Positions 31,403-39,602 of a DNA stretch of 64,000 bases are shown here, piece after piece. The notes under the pieces are model-generated. The model did no database searches, was not told the origin of the DNA, and was given only the letters and a program-made list of their open reading frames with translations. Positions within the stretch are counted from its first letter, which is position 1. Each line of letters starts with the position of its first letter. The stretch spans positions 992,001 through 1,056,000 of the forward strand of contig NZ_JAUFPZ010000002.1 of the NCBI RefSeq assembly GCF_030409505.1, in the 5' to 3' direction. A program made the translations under genes and the position numbers. Source of the DNA: Zunongwangia endophytica. GTDB lineage: Bacteria > Bacteroidota > Bacteroidia > Flavobacteriales > Flavobacteriaceae.

Positions 31403-31759
31403 TCATCTGTCTATCACGTAAGTAGTCATTTTTTGAATCTTATTTTCATCCGAATTAAATTCGTAAACATCGCAAAAAGAAAAACTTAAAGCAGCCCCAT
31501 TGGGAGTTTTAATTTTCATATTACCATTAACGCAGCCTTTGTTACCATGAATAATCACATCTACAAATTCAAGATCATCTGTAGTATGGTCTTGCATCTC
31601 TTTTAAGGTCTTAGAAAAGTTTTCTTTTCCTTTTACTTCTTTCTTACCAATCATGATCCAATGAAAATCATCTGTAACATGATCTAGCATAAATTGGTCA
31701 TTTCCGCTAGCGAATGCCTTATTAAAATCTATTAAAAGTTCTTCTTTTTTGCTGTCCAT
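31403..31759 (-). CDS. NTF2/SnoaL-like protein
   Basis: The 118-residue protein has the cone-shaped NTF2 pattern: an N-terminal helix (LIDFNKAFASGNDQFML), then DDFHWIMIG and KEVKGKENF, and alternating strands ending in the MTTYVIDR strand. These proteins are often small-molecule-binding or stress-related. No specific function is assigned. Confidence 0.75.
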   Translation of the reverse strand: MDSKKEELLIDFNKAFASGNDQFMLDHVTDDFHWIMIGKKEVKGKENFSKTLKEMQDHTTDDLEFVDVIIHGNKGCVNGNMKIKTPNGAALSFSFCDVYEFNSDENKIQKMTTYVIDR

Positions 31760-31880
31760 TGTCTACCGTTTCTGTGCTAGAGATTTCAAAATACTATAAA
31801 TTTTTAAAATATCTAAACTGAAATTGCCAATCAAATACTTTTATAGCGTAAATTGCTTTTAGACATTATTCATTCAAAAT

Positions 31881-32288
31881 ATGGAAACCTATCAATCCAA
31901 TCCAGCTAGGAATTTAGAAACTTACAGAATTCTTTTTATAATAAAAGCTGTTTTCAATTTAGCACTTTCGTTATTCGGATTAATTTATGTTATTCTTGGA
32001 TTTGTGATCCCATCGCAAGGCATGCCCGATCATTTTTTCAGCTTATTTCATGCTGTATTTTTTTTAATTGGTGGTGTATTCATCTTAATTTCTATCTTAT
32101 TATCAGTGCTTACCTTTTTAGCTGCTAAATACCTAAAGGAACATAGAAATTGGAGTTTTATAATTGTTGTTTCCGTGGTAAATTGTTTAACCGGTATTTT
32201 AGGAATTATACTTGGAATTCTGACCATTATCGAAATACAAAAACCTGAAGTAAGAGCACTTTTTGAAAACAATAAATTTAAAGAATAA
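31881..32288 (+). CDS. four-helix membrane protein, unknown
   Basis: The 135-residue protein has four hydrophobic segments (LFIIKAVFNLALSLFGLIYV, FFSLFHAVFFLIGGVFILIS, a third overlapping the second's end, and FIIVVSVVNCLTGILGIIL). It lies 4 bases upstream of the Coa1-like gene, so the two probably form an operon. Confidence 0.7.
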   Translation: METYQSNPARNLETYRILFIIKAVFNLALSLFGLIYVILGFVIPSQGMPDHFFSLFHAVFFLIGGVFILISILLSVLTFLAAKYLKEHRNWSFIIVVSVVNCLTGILGIILGILTIIEIQKPEVRALFENNKFKE

Positions 32289-32292
32289 GATT

Positions 32293-32679
32293 ATGAAAAA
32301 ATGGCTTATCGTAAGTATCAGTCTTGTTATCGTATTGCTAATATTAGCCTTTTCCAACACAAATTTAGGTACTCATATTTCTAATTTTACTGAAGTTTAT
32401 GCAGATGAAGCACTCCACGAAAACGCAATAAATATTGCTAATGATGATGAAGAAGTGCTAAAGAACTTTGGAGAAATAGCACTTAAAGATAACCTCTCAC
32501 TGCTGAATGGTGACGTTCAATATTCAGACAATCAAAATTCGGTTAAACTTATTTTTAAGGTTAATGGAACGAAAGCTAACGGGGTTATGGATATTGAAGC
32601 ACATCGAATTAATGACGTGTGGGAGTATGATAATATTCATTTAAGAGATAAGGATTCCTTACGTGTGACTATCGAATAG
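32293..32679 (+). CDS. Coa1/Tim21-like single-pass membrane protein
   Basis: The start is ATG at 32293 (MKKWLIVSISLVIVLLILAF); an in-frame upstream start overlaps the previous gene and is less likely. The 128-residue protein has an N-terminal TM helix and a small soluble domain (GDVQYSDNQNSVKLIFKVNG) that resembles Coa1-family domains, which are linked to cytochrome oxidase assembly in mitochondria. The family assignment is tentative. Confidence 0.6.
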   Translation: MKKWLIVSISLVIVLLILAFSNTNLGTHISNFTEVYADEALHENAINIANDDEEVLKNFGEIALKDNLSLLNGDVQYSDNQNSVKLIFKVNGTKANGVMDIEAHRINDVWEYDNIHLRDKDSLRVTIE

Positions 32680-32724
32680 CATTATTTGGATTTTTACTAA
32701 AGCATTAAAAATATTCAAAAACTG

Positions 32725-32752
32725 AAAAAGCCAATCTTCAGATTAGCTTTTT
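32725..32752. terminator. convergent bidirectional terminator
   Basis: AAAAAGCCAATC and GATTAGCTTTTT form a 12-position stem (one mismatch) around a TTCA loop, with A- and T-runs on both sides, between the convergent Coa1-like and manA genes. Confidence 0.75.
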
Positions 32753-32775
32753 CGGTTTTATGTTGGTTGTAAAAT

Positions 32776-33750
32776 CTATCTAGTTACTGATACTTCCAGC
32801 AATTCGCAATCATCCGAAGTAATTTCAACATTTTTACTTTCCGCAGGAATTAATAACGTTTGCCCCTGCTCTATTGCTTCAGCGTTTCCTTCTACACTAA
32901 CAGTAGCTTTTCCGCTTACCGCCATATAAATAACAAAACTATCTAAAGCTGAATAATCTTTCTTAATACTTCCTTTTACAGGTAAGTAATTTGTTGTAAA
33001 ATATTCGCAATCAGCAATATTCGAGGATTCATTTGGAGTTTTACTGTACTCCATTTTAAAATCATCTTTCTTCTCAAAATCAATAGCATCTATAGCCAAA
33101 GCTGTATGCAATTCTCTTGAGTTACCCTCATCGTCTACTCGATCCCAATCATAGATCCTATAAGTAATATCTGATGTTTGCTGAATTTCAGCTAGAAGCA
33201 CTCCTGCTCCAATTGCATGAACCTTCCCGGTATTGATGAAAAAGCTATCTCCTTTTTCAACCTGTTCGAAATTTAAAACTTCAGTTATTTTACCTTCATC
33301 GAGATGTTTTATATAGTCTTCCTTAGTAATTGTTTCTTTAAAACCTACATTGATATCGGCATTTTGATCGGCTTGCATGATAAACCACATTTCTGTCTTT
33401 CCAAAGCTATTGTGGCGTTCTTTTGCAAGATCATCATGGGGATGAAGTTGAACAGATAAAGCAGTTTTTGCATCGATATATTTGATAAGCAAAGGAAATT
33501 CTGCTCCAAAATCAGCAAAAACCTTTTCACCCAAAAATTTTCCTTTATATTCTTCTAGAAGCTCTTTTAAGGTTTTTCCTTTAAGCGCTCCATTTTCTAC
33601 CACAGAGATATCACCTTTTACTCCTGAAATTTCCCAGCTTTCACCAAGATTTTTTGCATCTGATTCTTTATTAAGAATGGTGGCCAATTTTTCGCCTCCC
33701 CAAATTTTCTCTTTAAGAATTGGCGTAAATTTTATCGGGTAATTAAGCAT
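32776..33750 (-). CDS. manA: mannose-6-phosphate isomerase, class I
   Basis: The 324-residue type I PMI has the zinc-binding region QLHPHDDLAKE followed by GKTEMWFIM, the Glu/His set at INTGKVHAIG and AEIQQTSDITYRIYDWDRV, and a C-terminal cupin. It interconverts mannose 6-phosphate and fructose 6-phosphate. The length fits the short bacterial form. Confidence 0.93.
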   Translation of the reverse strand: MLNYPIKFTPILKEKIWGGEKLATILNKESDAKNLGESWEISGVKGDISVVENGALKGKTLKELLEEYKGKFLGEKVFADFGAEFPLLIKYIDAKTALSVQLHPHDDLAKERHNSFGKTEMWFIMQADQNADINVGFKETITKEDYIKHLDEGKITEVLNFEQVEKGDSFFINTGKVHAIGAGVLLAEIQQTSDITYRIYDWDRVDDEGNSRELHTALAIDAIDFEKKDDFKMEYSKTPNESSNIADCEYFTTNYLPVKGSIKKDYSALDSFVIYMAVSGKATVSVEGNAEAIEQGQTLLIPAESKNVEITSDDCELLEVSVTR

Positions 33751-33924
33751 TGTAATGTATTGTTAGAATTAAGTTGAGGCTAAAAATAAGGAAAAACTTT
33801 AAGAATACCTTGAGGGATTATATTTTGAAATTTTAGTTTGTTAAAAATAGAAACACTAACTATTTGTTTTTCAGTATTAAAACTTTCAGACGAAATAAAA
33901 AGCTGATTTTTCTTAAAAAAAGGC

Positions 33925-33954
33925 TTGTTTTAAAACAAAAAGAGATTATATTTG
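33925..33954 (+). promoter_or_regulatory. Bacteroidota-type promoter for tRNA-Arg
   Basis: TTG at 33925-33927, a 19-base spacer, and TATATTTG at 33947-33954 match the flavobacterial -33/-7 consensus (TTG-N17-23-TAnnTTTG). The tRNA begins 12 bases downstream of the -7 box. Confidence 0.8.
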
Positions 33955-33966
33955 CAACCGCAAATT

Positions 33967-34040
<74 letters not shown>

Positions 34041-34080
34041 CAACATCAAACCTCGCTATTCGCGGGGTTTTGTTGTTTTT
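34041..34080 (+). terminator. terminator of tRNA-Arg
   Basis: AAACCTCGC at 34048-34056 pairs with GCGGGGTTT at 34062-34070 (one G-T pair), followed by TTGTTGTTTTT. It directly follows the tRNA. Confidence 0.8.
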
Positions 34081-34223
34081 AGACCATTCACTTCCTTCTA
34101 GCGAACAATTTTCTTTCCCATACTTTCCTCAAAAGTAATTTTTAACATTCTAATTACTTCTAAAGAAAACAGTAATTACTTAACTTTATGATTTGATAAT
34201 CATTACTTTATATTTTTAGGATT

Positions 34224-35435
34224 ATGAATAAATCGATAACACTTACTCCGCTTATCCATCGAGGTACAAAACAAATTGCTATAAAATTTGATAATGATCA
34301 GAAAACTCGAGTTTTTGTTAAGTCTTATAAAGATATCAAATGGTCTCAATCTCAAGCTACTTATTATATTGGTTATTCTCCATTTCAATTTATCGACTTA
34401 AAGCTTTACTGTCGAAAGGCTGGATTTATACTGAATAGAGATGCGTTTAGAAATGATGAAATACCTGAATATATTCCAAATCCTATAAAAAGACATTCTG
34501 GTCGTAAACCAACCATGAAGATACTTTATCAATATTTACCCAAAAATCATCAATTTCTATTGAAAGATTATGTAGGATATTTACGCGGAAAAAGGTTAAG
34601 TGAAAGCACAATAAAAAGCTATGGTTTCTTCGTATTGCGCTTCTTAGATTTATTTAAATTTAAACCCGTTAATGAATATACTAATCGTGATTTAGATTAC
34701 TTTATGACCAAAGTTATGGCTGAAGAAAATTATAGTATTAGCAGCCATCGCCAGGGTATTAGTGCTTTTAAATATCTTACTGAACTTTGTGGATTCGAAG
34801 AATTTGACGCTAGTGAGTATGAGCGACCTAAAAAAAGTCGATATCTACCCATAGTTTTGTCTGATCGTGAAGTACTAAAATTAATACAGGTTACTCGAAA
34901 TCTGAAACATAGAGCTATTATTGCATTGTTATATTCGGCTGGTTTAAGAATTGGAGAATTACTTAATCTTAAAAGAAGTGATATTGATTTTTCGAGAAAT
35001 GTCATACATGTAAAACAGGGGAAAAATAGAAAAGACCGTGTGGTTAACTTAAGTGAAACGGTAAAACCATTATTGAATAATTATTTGATGACTTATGAAC
35101 CCCGGAATTTTTTAATTGAAGGCAGAGATTACAAATCGTATACTCCTAGCTCGGTTAGAAATTTCTTAAAAATAAGTTGCAAGCAAGCTGGAATTTCGAA
35201 ACGAGTAACACCACATACCCTAAGACATAGTTATGCTACTCACATGCTAGAAAACGGAGTCGATATTAGATATATTCAGGAACTACTAGGCCATTCTAAA
35301 CCAGAGACCACCATGATCTATACTCATGTAGCCCAAAAGGATTTAAACAAAATTAAAAACCCCTTAGATCTAGCTGTAGAGCGTATAACAAATATCGCAA
35401 ATGGAGACGAAAAAGTGTTGATATCCGGAAACTGA
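34224..35435 (+). CDS. XerC/D-like tyrosine recombinase, candidate cassette integrase
   Basis: The 403-residue protein has an N-terminal domain common in Bacteroidota integrases (1-75), a core-binding SAM-like domain (about 110-200), and a catalytic domain with Arg242 (SAGLRIGEL), Lys267 (KQGKNRKDR), His331/Arg334 (HTLRHSYATH), His357 (LLGHSKPETT) and Tyr366 (MIYTHV). The R-K-H-R-H-Y set is complete. Canonical integron integrases (IntI) carry an extra segment of some 30-40 residues before the HTLRH box; here only a short stretch (about 285-325) links the two patches, so this is not a classic IntI. The gene lies 184 bases past the tRNA, reads in the same direction as the cassettes, and ends 37 bases before the first cassette junction. 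Confidence 0.93.
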   Translation: MNKSITLTPLIHRGTKQIAIKFDNDQKTRVFVKSYKDIKWSQSQATYYIGYSPFQFIDLKLYCRKAGFILNRDAFRNDEIPEYIPNPIKRHSGRKPTMKILYQYLPKNHQFLLKDYVGYLRGKRLSESTIKSYGFFVLRFLDLFKFKPVNEYTNRDLDYFMTKVMAEENYSISSHRQGISAFKYLTELCGFEEFDASEYERPKKSRYLPIVLSDREVLKLIQVTRNLKHRAIIALLYSAGLRIGELLNLKRSDIDFSRNVIHVKQGKNRKDRVVNLSETVKPLLNNYLMTYEPRNFLIEGRDYKSYTPSSVRNFLKISCKQAGISKRVTPHTLRHSYATHMLENGVDIRYIQELLGHSKPETTMIYTHVAQKDLNKIKNPLDLAVERITNIANGDEKVLISGN

Positions 35436-35454
35436 ACCGGATAAAAGTGTATTT

Positions 35455-35482
35455 TTATGATGATATAACGAGTTGTAAAAAA
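35455..35482 (+). other. attI-like first junction of the cassette array
   Basis: The first G^TT core is at 35472/35473 in ATAACGAGTTGTAAAA. The sequence TTGTAAAA that follows reappears as its reverse complement TTTTACAA in the attC at the far end of the same cassette. Upstream bases belong to the recombinase 3' flank and do not resemble an attC, so this is the expected place for a primary attachment site. Confidence 0.65.
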
Positions 35483-35986
35483 TAGCTCCGAACCAACTCA
35501 AATTCTTAAATGCAATACTGACCGAAAAAATAATAATCAAAATTCAATAAAATCAGACTTAATTATTTTAGAACTTTAAGTAAAAATAAACTGATCAAAT
35601 CGCTCTCTCGTTTTTATTCTAAAAGAAAATTGACCTTGAATTTGAACAGCAATGCGGAGAAAAATAGCGGAAAAATATATCTGCGCAAATCAGGACGCAG
35701 AAATAAGAACTTTAAACTAAAAAAAGAATCAAAGTAATTAAAAAACTGTGTGGAAAAGCAACACTCTGAACCAATCTTTCCGATCTGAAATTGGAAATTC
35801 TAACTTAAATAAAAACGCCTTAAAGCCAAAAATGAAAAAATAACCGAAAAACTTATAAAATAGAATGACTTCCCTCACACTCTCAAGATTTAAAAACATT
35901 CTATAGAAATCTAATATTCGTTAATTTTGACCACTAATTTAAACGGACAAACTAGTAGAACGTACCAAGCAGAACGTGTCGCTACA
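35473..35986. other. cassette 1 body: ORF-poor sequence, family shared with cassettes 18 and 22
   Basis: No plus-strand gene is present. The opening (AAAATAGCTCCGA) and the end (GAACGTGTCGCTACATT) are shared with cassettes 18 and 22, and internal stretches (CTGACCGAA, AATCAAAATTC, TTATTTTAGAA, GAACCAATCT, CTCTC...GAT/AAATTTAAAAA) align with cassette 18. The only small frame of note is on the minus strand, listed separately. Confidence 0.7.
35738..35899 (-). CDS. doubtful 53-codon antisense small ORF in cassette 1
   Basis: The minus-strand frame runs from ATG at 35899 to TAA at 35738. It is very hydrophobic and aromatic (VILFYKFFGYFFIFGFKAFL) and ends with FKLEF...DWFRVLLFHTVF. A 42-codon minus-strand frame (GTG start) at 55239-55111 in cassette 18 ends similarly, with FKLNSQRDWFRAALAF. 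The shared end could mean a small membrane peptide or only shared non-coding ancestry. Nothing else supports translation. Confidence 0.2.
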   Translation of the reverse strand: MFLNLESVREVILFYKFFGYFFIFGFKAFLFKLEFPISDRKDWFRVLLFHTVF

Positions 35987-36122
35987 TTTTACAACAACGT
36001 ATAATAGCAATTGCGGCTTTATGTCCTGCGGACACAACCGCGCAAGCATAAAAGTCAGGAATTTTAGCTATCTTAGTTTTCAACCAATCCGCAACTGACG
36101 ATTATACGAAGACGTTATGTGT
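35987..36122 (+). repeat. attC 1 (type C)
   Basis: R'' TTTTACAAC pairs with the cassette-1 start GTTGTAAAA. It has an outer stem CGTATAATAGCAATTGCGG / CCGCAACTGACGATTATACG and core GACGTT at 36111-36116. It is nearly the same sequence as attC 15 (52988-53124). Confidence 0.85.
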
Positions 36123-36139
36123 AAGCTTGAAAAAAAACT

Positions 36140-37255
36140 ATGGCAAAAATAAAAAAGACTAAAACAGTTTATATTCTTGGAGCAGGATTTTCTGTAGAAG
36201 CTCGCGCACCTTCTCAAGAAAAATTGGTTAGCGAAATCTTTAGAATTCATAAGACATTACCTCATATTTTTAATGATAATAAAATTGATGAGTTTATCAA
36301 GTTTTTGAATAAAACTTTAGGCATTCCAAAAAGATTACAAGAGACAATTCCATTAGAAGATATTTTTACACCTTTAGATAGTTGTATAGCTAATAATGTT
36401 TCTTTTAGAAATCTGTCTGTAGATGAATTGAAAAGAAAACGAAATCTTATATTCGAATTAATCGGAATGACACTACAACACTTATTAGAGCATTCTCCAA
36501 AAGGTTATATTGACGATTTTGCTGAATATTTAGTTGAGCAAGCGAAATCAAGAAAAAACGATAACTACAGAAGGCTTGACCCAGTTTCCGTAATTAGTAC
36601 AAATTGGGATATTCTTCTCGATAATTCAATATACAATACGATTAAGGACTCTGGCGAACTTGCAGTTGTAGATTATTGCTGTTATGTTAGCTCTTACGAC
36701 GAAACCGATGAAACTGTTAAGCCAGGTCTCGAAATTTTGGGTAAAGGAGGTTTTAATGTCAAGCTTTTAAAATTACACGGTTCGATGAACTGGCTTCAAT
36801 GTCCAAAATGCCATAGAATTTATGTAAAGTTCAATCAGAAAATTGCAATGAATCCATATTCAACAATTGACAAACCATCTTGTAAACATTGTAATAATAA
36901 TTTTGGCAAATACAAAGCACATAATCTAAATTCAAATTTGATTATGCCAACTTTCTTAAAAGACTTGTCTAATCCGCAATACAAAATAATTTGGCAAAAT
37001 GCTGGAATTGAATTGTCGGAAGCCAAGAAAATAGTATTTGTTGGTTATTCTTTACCACAAGCTGACTTTGAAATGAGACAATTATTATCAAGAATGGTAG
37101 ATGTAGAAACTGAAATTGAAGTCGTAAACTGGAAAGATAAAACGAAACCAGAGTTGTACGATAATTTGATTAAGGATTTCGAACAATTTTTTGGTAGAGA
37201 CATAAAAGATTATGAAAATGGAACATCAAATTATATCAAAGAATTGTTGGCATAG
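36140..37255 (+). CDS. SIR2-like protein with zinc ribbon (probable NADase, defence candidate)
   Basis: The 371-residue protein has the SIR2 NAD-binding loop GAGFS (14-18) near its start, then STNWD, LKLHGSMNW, a CPKC...CKHC zinc ribbon, and the late FVGYSLPQAD motif typical of SIR2_2-type bacterial proteins. Such proteins often act as NAD-depleting effectors in anti-phage defence. It is the sole gene of cassette 2 and needs no upstream partner inside the cassette. The defence role is inferred from family and from the company it keeps. Confidence 0.82.
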   Translation: MAKIKKTKTVYILGAGFSVEARAPSQEKLVSEIFRIHKTLPHIFNDNKIDEFIKFLNKTLGIPKRLQETIPLEDIFTPLDSCIANNVSFRNLSVDELKRKRNLIFELIGMTLQHLLEHSPKGYIDDFAEYLVEQAKSRKNDNYRRLDPVSVISTNWDILLDNSIYNTIKDSGELAVVDYCCYVSSYDETDETVKPGLEILGKGGFNVKLLKLHGSMNWLQCPKCHRIYVKFNQKIAMNPYSTIDKPSCKHCNNNFGKYKAHNLNSNLIMPTFLKDLSNPQYKIIWQNAGIELSEAKKIVFVGYSLPQADFEMRQLLSRMVDVETEIEVVNWKDKTKPELYDNLIKDFEQFFGRDIKDYENGTSNYIKELLA

Positions 37256-37278
37256 ATTAAAAGATTGCGCATAAAGCC

Positions 37279-37480
37279 TACACATAACAACGTATAAAAA
37301 CAATAGGGCAATTGTAGCAAAACCGAACGGTTCGGGCGCTTTTGCGAGGTCGCCAAATTTTTAAATTTGGCTTATTAACAAAGAAAATATAATAAGAAAA
37401 ATTAAAAATTCGGCTTGTGCTCAACCGAATGGTTCGCGCGTTTTCCCGCCCTACTGTTCTTATACACAACCGTTAGGCAA
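37279..37480 (+). repeat. attC 2 (long type A-like)
   Basis: R'' TACACATAAC pairs with the cassette-2 start GTTATGTGTA. It contains the internal hairpin GCCAAATTTTTAAATTTGGC and core CCGTT at 37470-37474. Length is about 200 bp. Confidence 0.85.
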
Positions 37481-37485
37481 AATTG

Positions 37486-38157
37486 ATGAGAAAAATCCTG
37501 CTAATCATATTATTTCTGAGCATATATTCTTGTAAGAGACGAGGAAGCAATATTGATATAAGGGATCAGACAAAGTCGATTTCTAAGATTGATTCTACTT
37601 CTTATAAAAAAAATAAATACGAATCTTTCCTTAAAAAGGATACAAGTCTTAAAAAAAGAAAAGTTGATCTAGCATATCTGAAAAATAGTAAATCTGATAC
37701 ACTTATCGCTTTTTGCAATTGTGAGAAAAATATTAAAGAAAATAGTCTAATTATTCAACCTCGGATTGAATTTCCAAGCAAAAGCGAATTAAAGAAAGGA
37801 AATAAAATGTCAACGTATTTTTTGCCAGGTCCACCAAGACAATATAGATTTCCAACTATTTACATAAAAGATTCAATTGTTCAAAAGGTTGGACTATTAA
37901 AAGCTTCAAAAGAAAGACAATTTAACAATGAAAAAATAGATTCCCTTTCTATCAGCAATTACAAGATTTATATAAACACATTCAATTATAATATCGCCCA
38001 GAATGTTTGGGGAACTTATGAAATAATTTTACCAGAAGATTTCGGGTATTCTAAAAATGATACAATCTTAAGTGGAGCTTTTCACTGTAACAATTGGCAG
38101 GCTGTGAGGTATGAAGCTTTAAATGAATGGACTGAGCAAAAAGAATATATAGAGTAA
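37486..38157 (+). CDS. putative lipoprotein, unknown (cassette 3)
   Basis: The start is ATG at 37486 (a TTG one codon earlier is in frame). The 223-residue protein has a lipoprotein signal, MRKILLIILFLSIYSC, and a Lys/Ser-rich charged linker. A soluble domain contains CNCEKN and FHCNNWQ. No family is recognised. It is exported and likely anchored to a membrane. Confidence 0.7.
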   Translation: MRKILLIILFLSIYSCKRRGSNIDIRDQTKSISKIDSTSYKKNKYESFLKKDTSLKKRKVDLAYLKNSKSDTLIAFCNCEKNIKENSLIIQPRIEFPSKSELKKGNKMSTYFLPGPPRQYRFPTIYIKDSIVQKVGLLKASKERQFNNEKIDSLSISNYKIYINTFNYNIAQNVWGTYEIILPEDFGYSKNDTILSGAFHCNNWQAVRYEALNEWTEQKEYIE

Positions 38158-38162
38158 TCAAC

Positions 38163-38297
38163 TTTGCCTAACAATGCGTATAGCCAATTGCGGCTAAATA
38201 CTTAATCGATATTCAATGTTTTTAGCTATATTTATTTTAAGCGGACAAAATCTAGCAAATCAACCCGCAACAGGCCATACTCAAAACCGTTGGCAGC
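38163..38297 (+). repeat. attC 3 (type B)
   Basis: R'' TTTGCCTAAC pairs with GTTAGGCAAA at the cassette-3 start. Stem GTATAGCCAATTGCGG / CCGCAACAGGCCATAC, core CCGTT at 38287-38291. Near-identical to attC 4, 11b and 14. Confidence 0.87.
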
Positions 38298-38324
38298 AAT
38301 GGTTTAGAAAAATTCAAATTTAAT

Positions 38325-39056
38325 ATGACGTTACATTCCGCAATTGAATTGGTTCTTAAGAAAAAGAATAAAGCAATGACTACACAAGAAATTGCGGATG
38401 ATTTAAATAAAAAAGGATTGTACCAAAAAAAAGACAAATCAGAAATTACAGCTTTCCAAGTCCACGGTAGAACAAGAAAGTATTCACACCTTTTTGAAAG
38501 AAATGGATCTTTAGTAAGTCTTTCTAAAGAACAAAAAACGGACAAAAAGAAATCTAGAAAAATAGAGACCGATACTTTTACTAAAAGTTCCTTTGAGCCA
38601 ATAACGAATAAGAACATCGAGATTCTGATATTAGGAACTTTACCAGGCGATAAATCTATTGAACTTCAAGAATACTATGCACATTCAAGAAATAGATTTT
38701 GGAAAATTATTTCAAGAATAACAAATAGCCAATTACCTGAGAATTATGATGAAAAGAAAATATTATTAGCTAAGTCAAAAATTGCAGTACGGGATGTTGC
38801 ACATAAAGCAGATAGAAAAGGAAGTTTAGATACTGCAATTTTTAAAGAAGAACCAAATGATTTAAATAGATTTATAAAAATTCATCCGAATTTAAAAACT
38901 ATTGTTTTTAATGGTAAAAAAACAGAATCCCTATTTGATAAATATTTTATAAGAAAAGAGAATTTTAAATACTATTCTCTTCCAAGTACAAGCCCTGCAA
39001 ATGCCAGATACAGCTTGGATAAAATTGTAGAAGTTTGGAAGAAAATAATAAAGTAA
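38325..39056 (+). CDS. HARE-HTH fused to MUG/UDG-type DNA glycosylase
   Basis: Residues about 1-65 match the HARE-HTH fold (HSAIELVLKKKNKAMTTQEIADDL ... RTRKYSHLFER) found in ASXL proteins and bacterial DNA-modifying systems. Residues about 95-243 match mismatch-uracil/deoxyinosine DNA glycosylases (ILGTLPGDKSI, YAHSRNRFWKII, and the late LPSTSPANA). The single-gene cassette 4 encodes it. HARE-HTH modules are predicted to read or guard modified DNA, so a role in repair or in recognition of altered (phage) DNA is possible. Confidence 0.82.
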   Translation: MTLHSAIELVLKKKNKAMTTQEIADDLNKKGLYQKKDKSEITAFQVHGRTRKYSHLFERNGSLVSLSKEQKTDKKKSRKIETDTFTKSSFEPITNKNIEILILGTLPGDKSIELQEYYAHSRNRFWKIISRITNSQLPENYDEKKILLAKSKIAVRDVAHKADRKGSLDTAIFKEEPNDLNRFIKIHPNLKTIVFNGKKTESLFDKYFIRKENFKYYSLPSTSPANARYSLDKIVEVWKKIIK

Positions 39057-39063
39057 AACCACG

Positions 39064-39197
39064 GCTGCCAACAATGCGTATAGCCAATTGCGGCTAAATC
39101 CTTAATTGATATTCGATGTTTTTAGCTATATTTATTTTAAGCGGAAAAAACCTGGCCTACCAAACCACAACTGGCCATACTCAAAACCGTTGGCAAT
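39064..39197 (+). repeat. attC 4 (type B)
   Basis: R'' GCTGCCAAC pairs with GTTGGCAGC at the cassette-4 start; core CCGTT at 39187-39191. Differs from attC 3 at only a few positions. Confidence 0.87.
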
Positions 39198-39233
39198 AAT
39201 ATAGCAGCATACAAAAAACAGATGAATAACTAA

Positions 39234-39602
39234 ATGAAATATAGCATTCCTGATAAAAGAGAATTGACCAGATCCGAAATTGAATTTCTGACTCATTTGT
39301 TTGAAAAAGAAAAATCGGAATGGACTAATTTAATCGGAAATCTAAAAGTTATTGCCAGATGTGGATGTGGAAAATGTCCGACTATAATATTTGGAAAAAC
39401 ATTTGATTCGGAAATTCAAAAGGGCAATTTAATAATAGATTACTCTGGAAAAGGCAAAAATGGAGAATTAATTGGAATATCTGTATTCGGAACTGACCAA
39501 ATGCCGACTGAATTGGAATTTTACTCAATAGACGGAGAATCTGAAATTACTGTAATGCCGAAAATTGAAACACTAGAACCAAGTAAATACAAAGTCGATT
39601 AA
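39234..39602 (+). CDS. unknown soluble protein (cassette 5, first gene)
   Basis: The 122-residue protein contains a Cys-rich RCGCGKCPTI motif and a beta-rich C-terminus. No family is recognised. Its stop overlaps the next start (TAATG), so the two cassette-5 genes are translationally coupled. Confidence 0.65.
   Translation: MKYSIPDKRELTRSEIEFLTHLFEKEKSEWTNLIGNLKVIARCGCGKCPTIIFGKTFDSEIQKGNLIIDYSGKGKNGELIGISVFGTDQMPTELEFYSIDGESEITVMPKIETLEPSKYKVD

Noticed and set aside
34224..35435. Calling the recombinase a canonical IntI
   Set aside because: The extra segment of IntI before the HTLRH box is not present; the spacing fits XerC/D-like enzymes.
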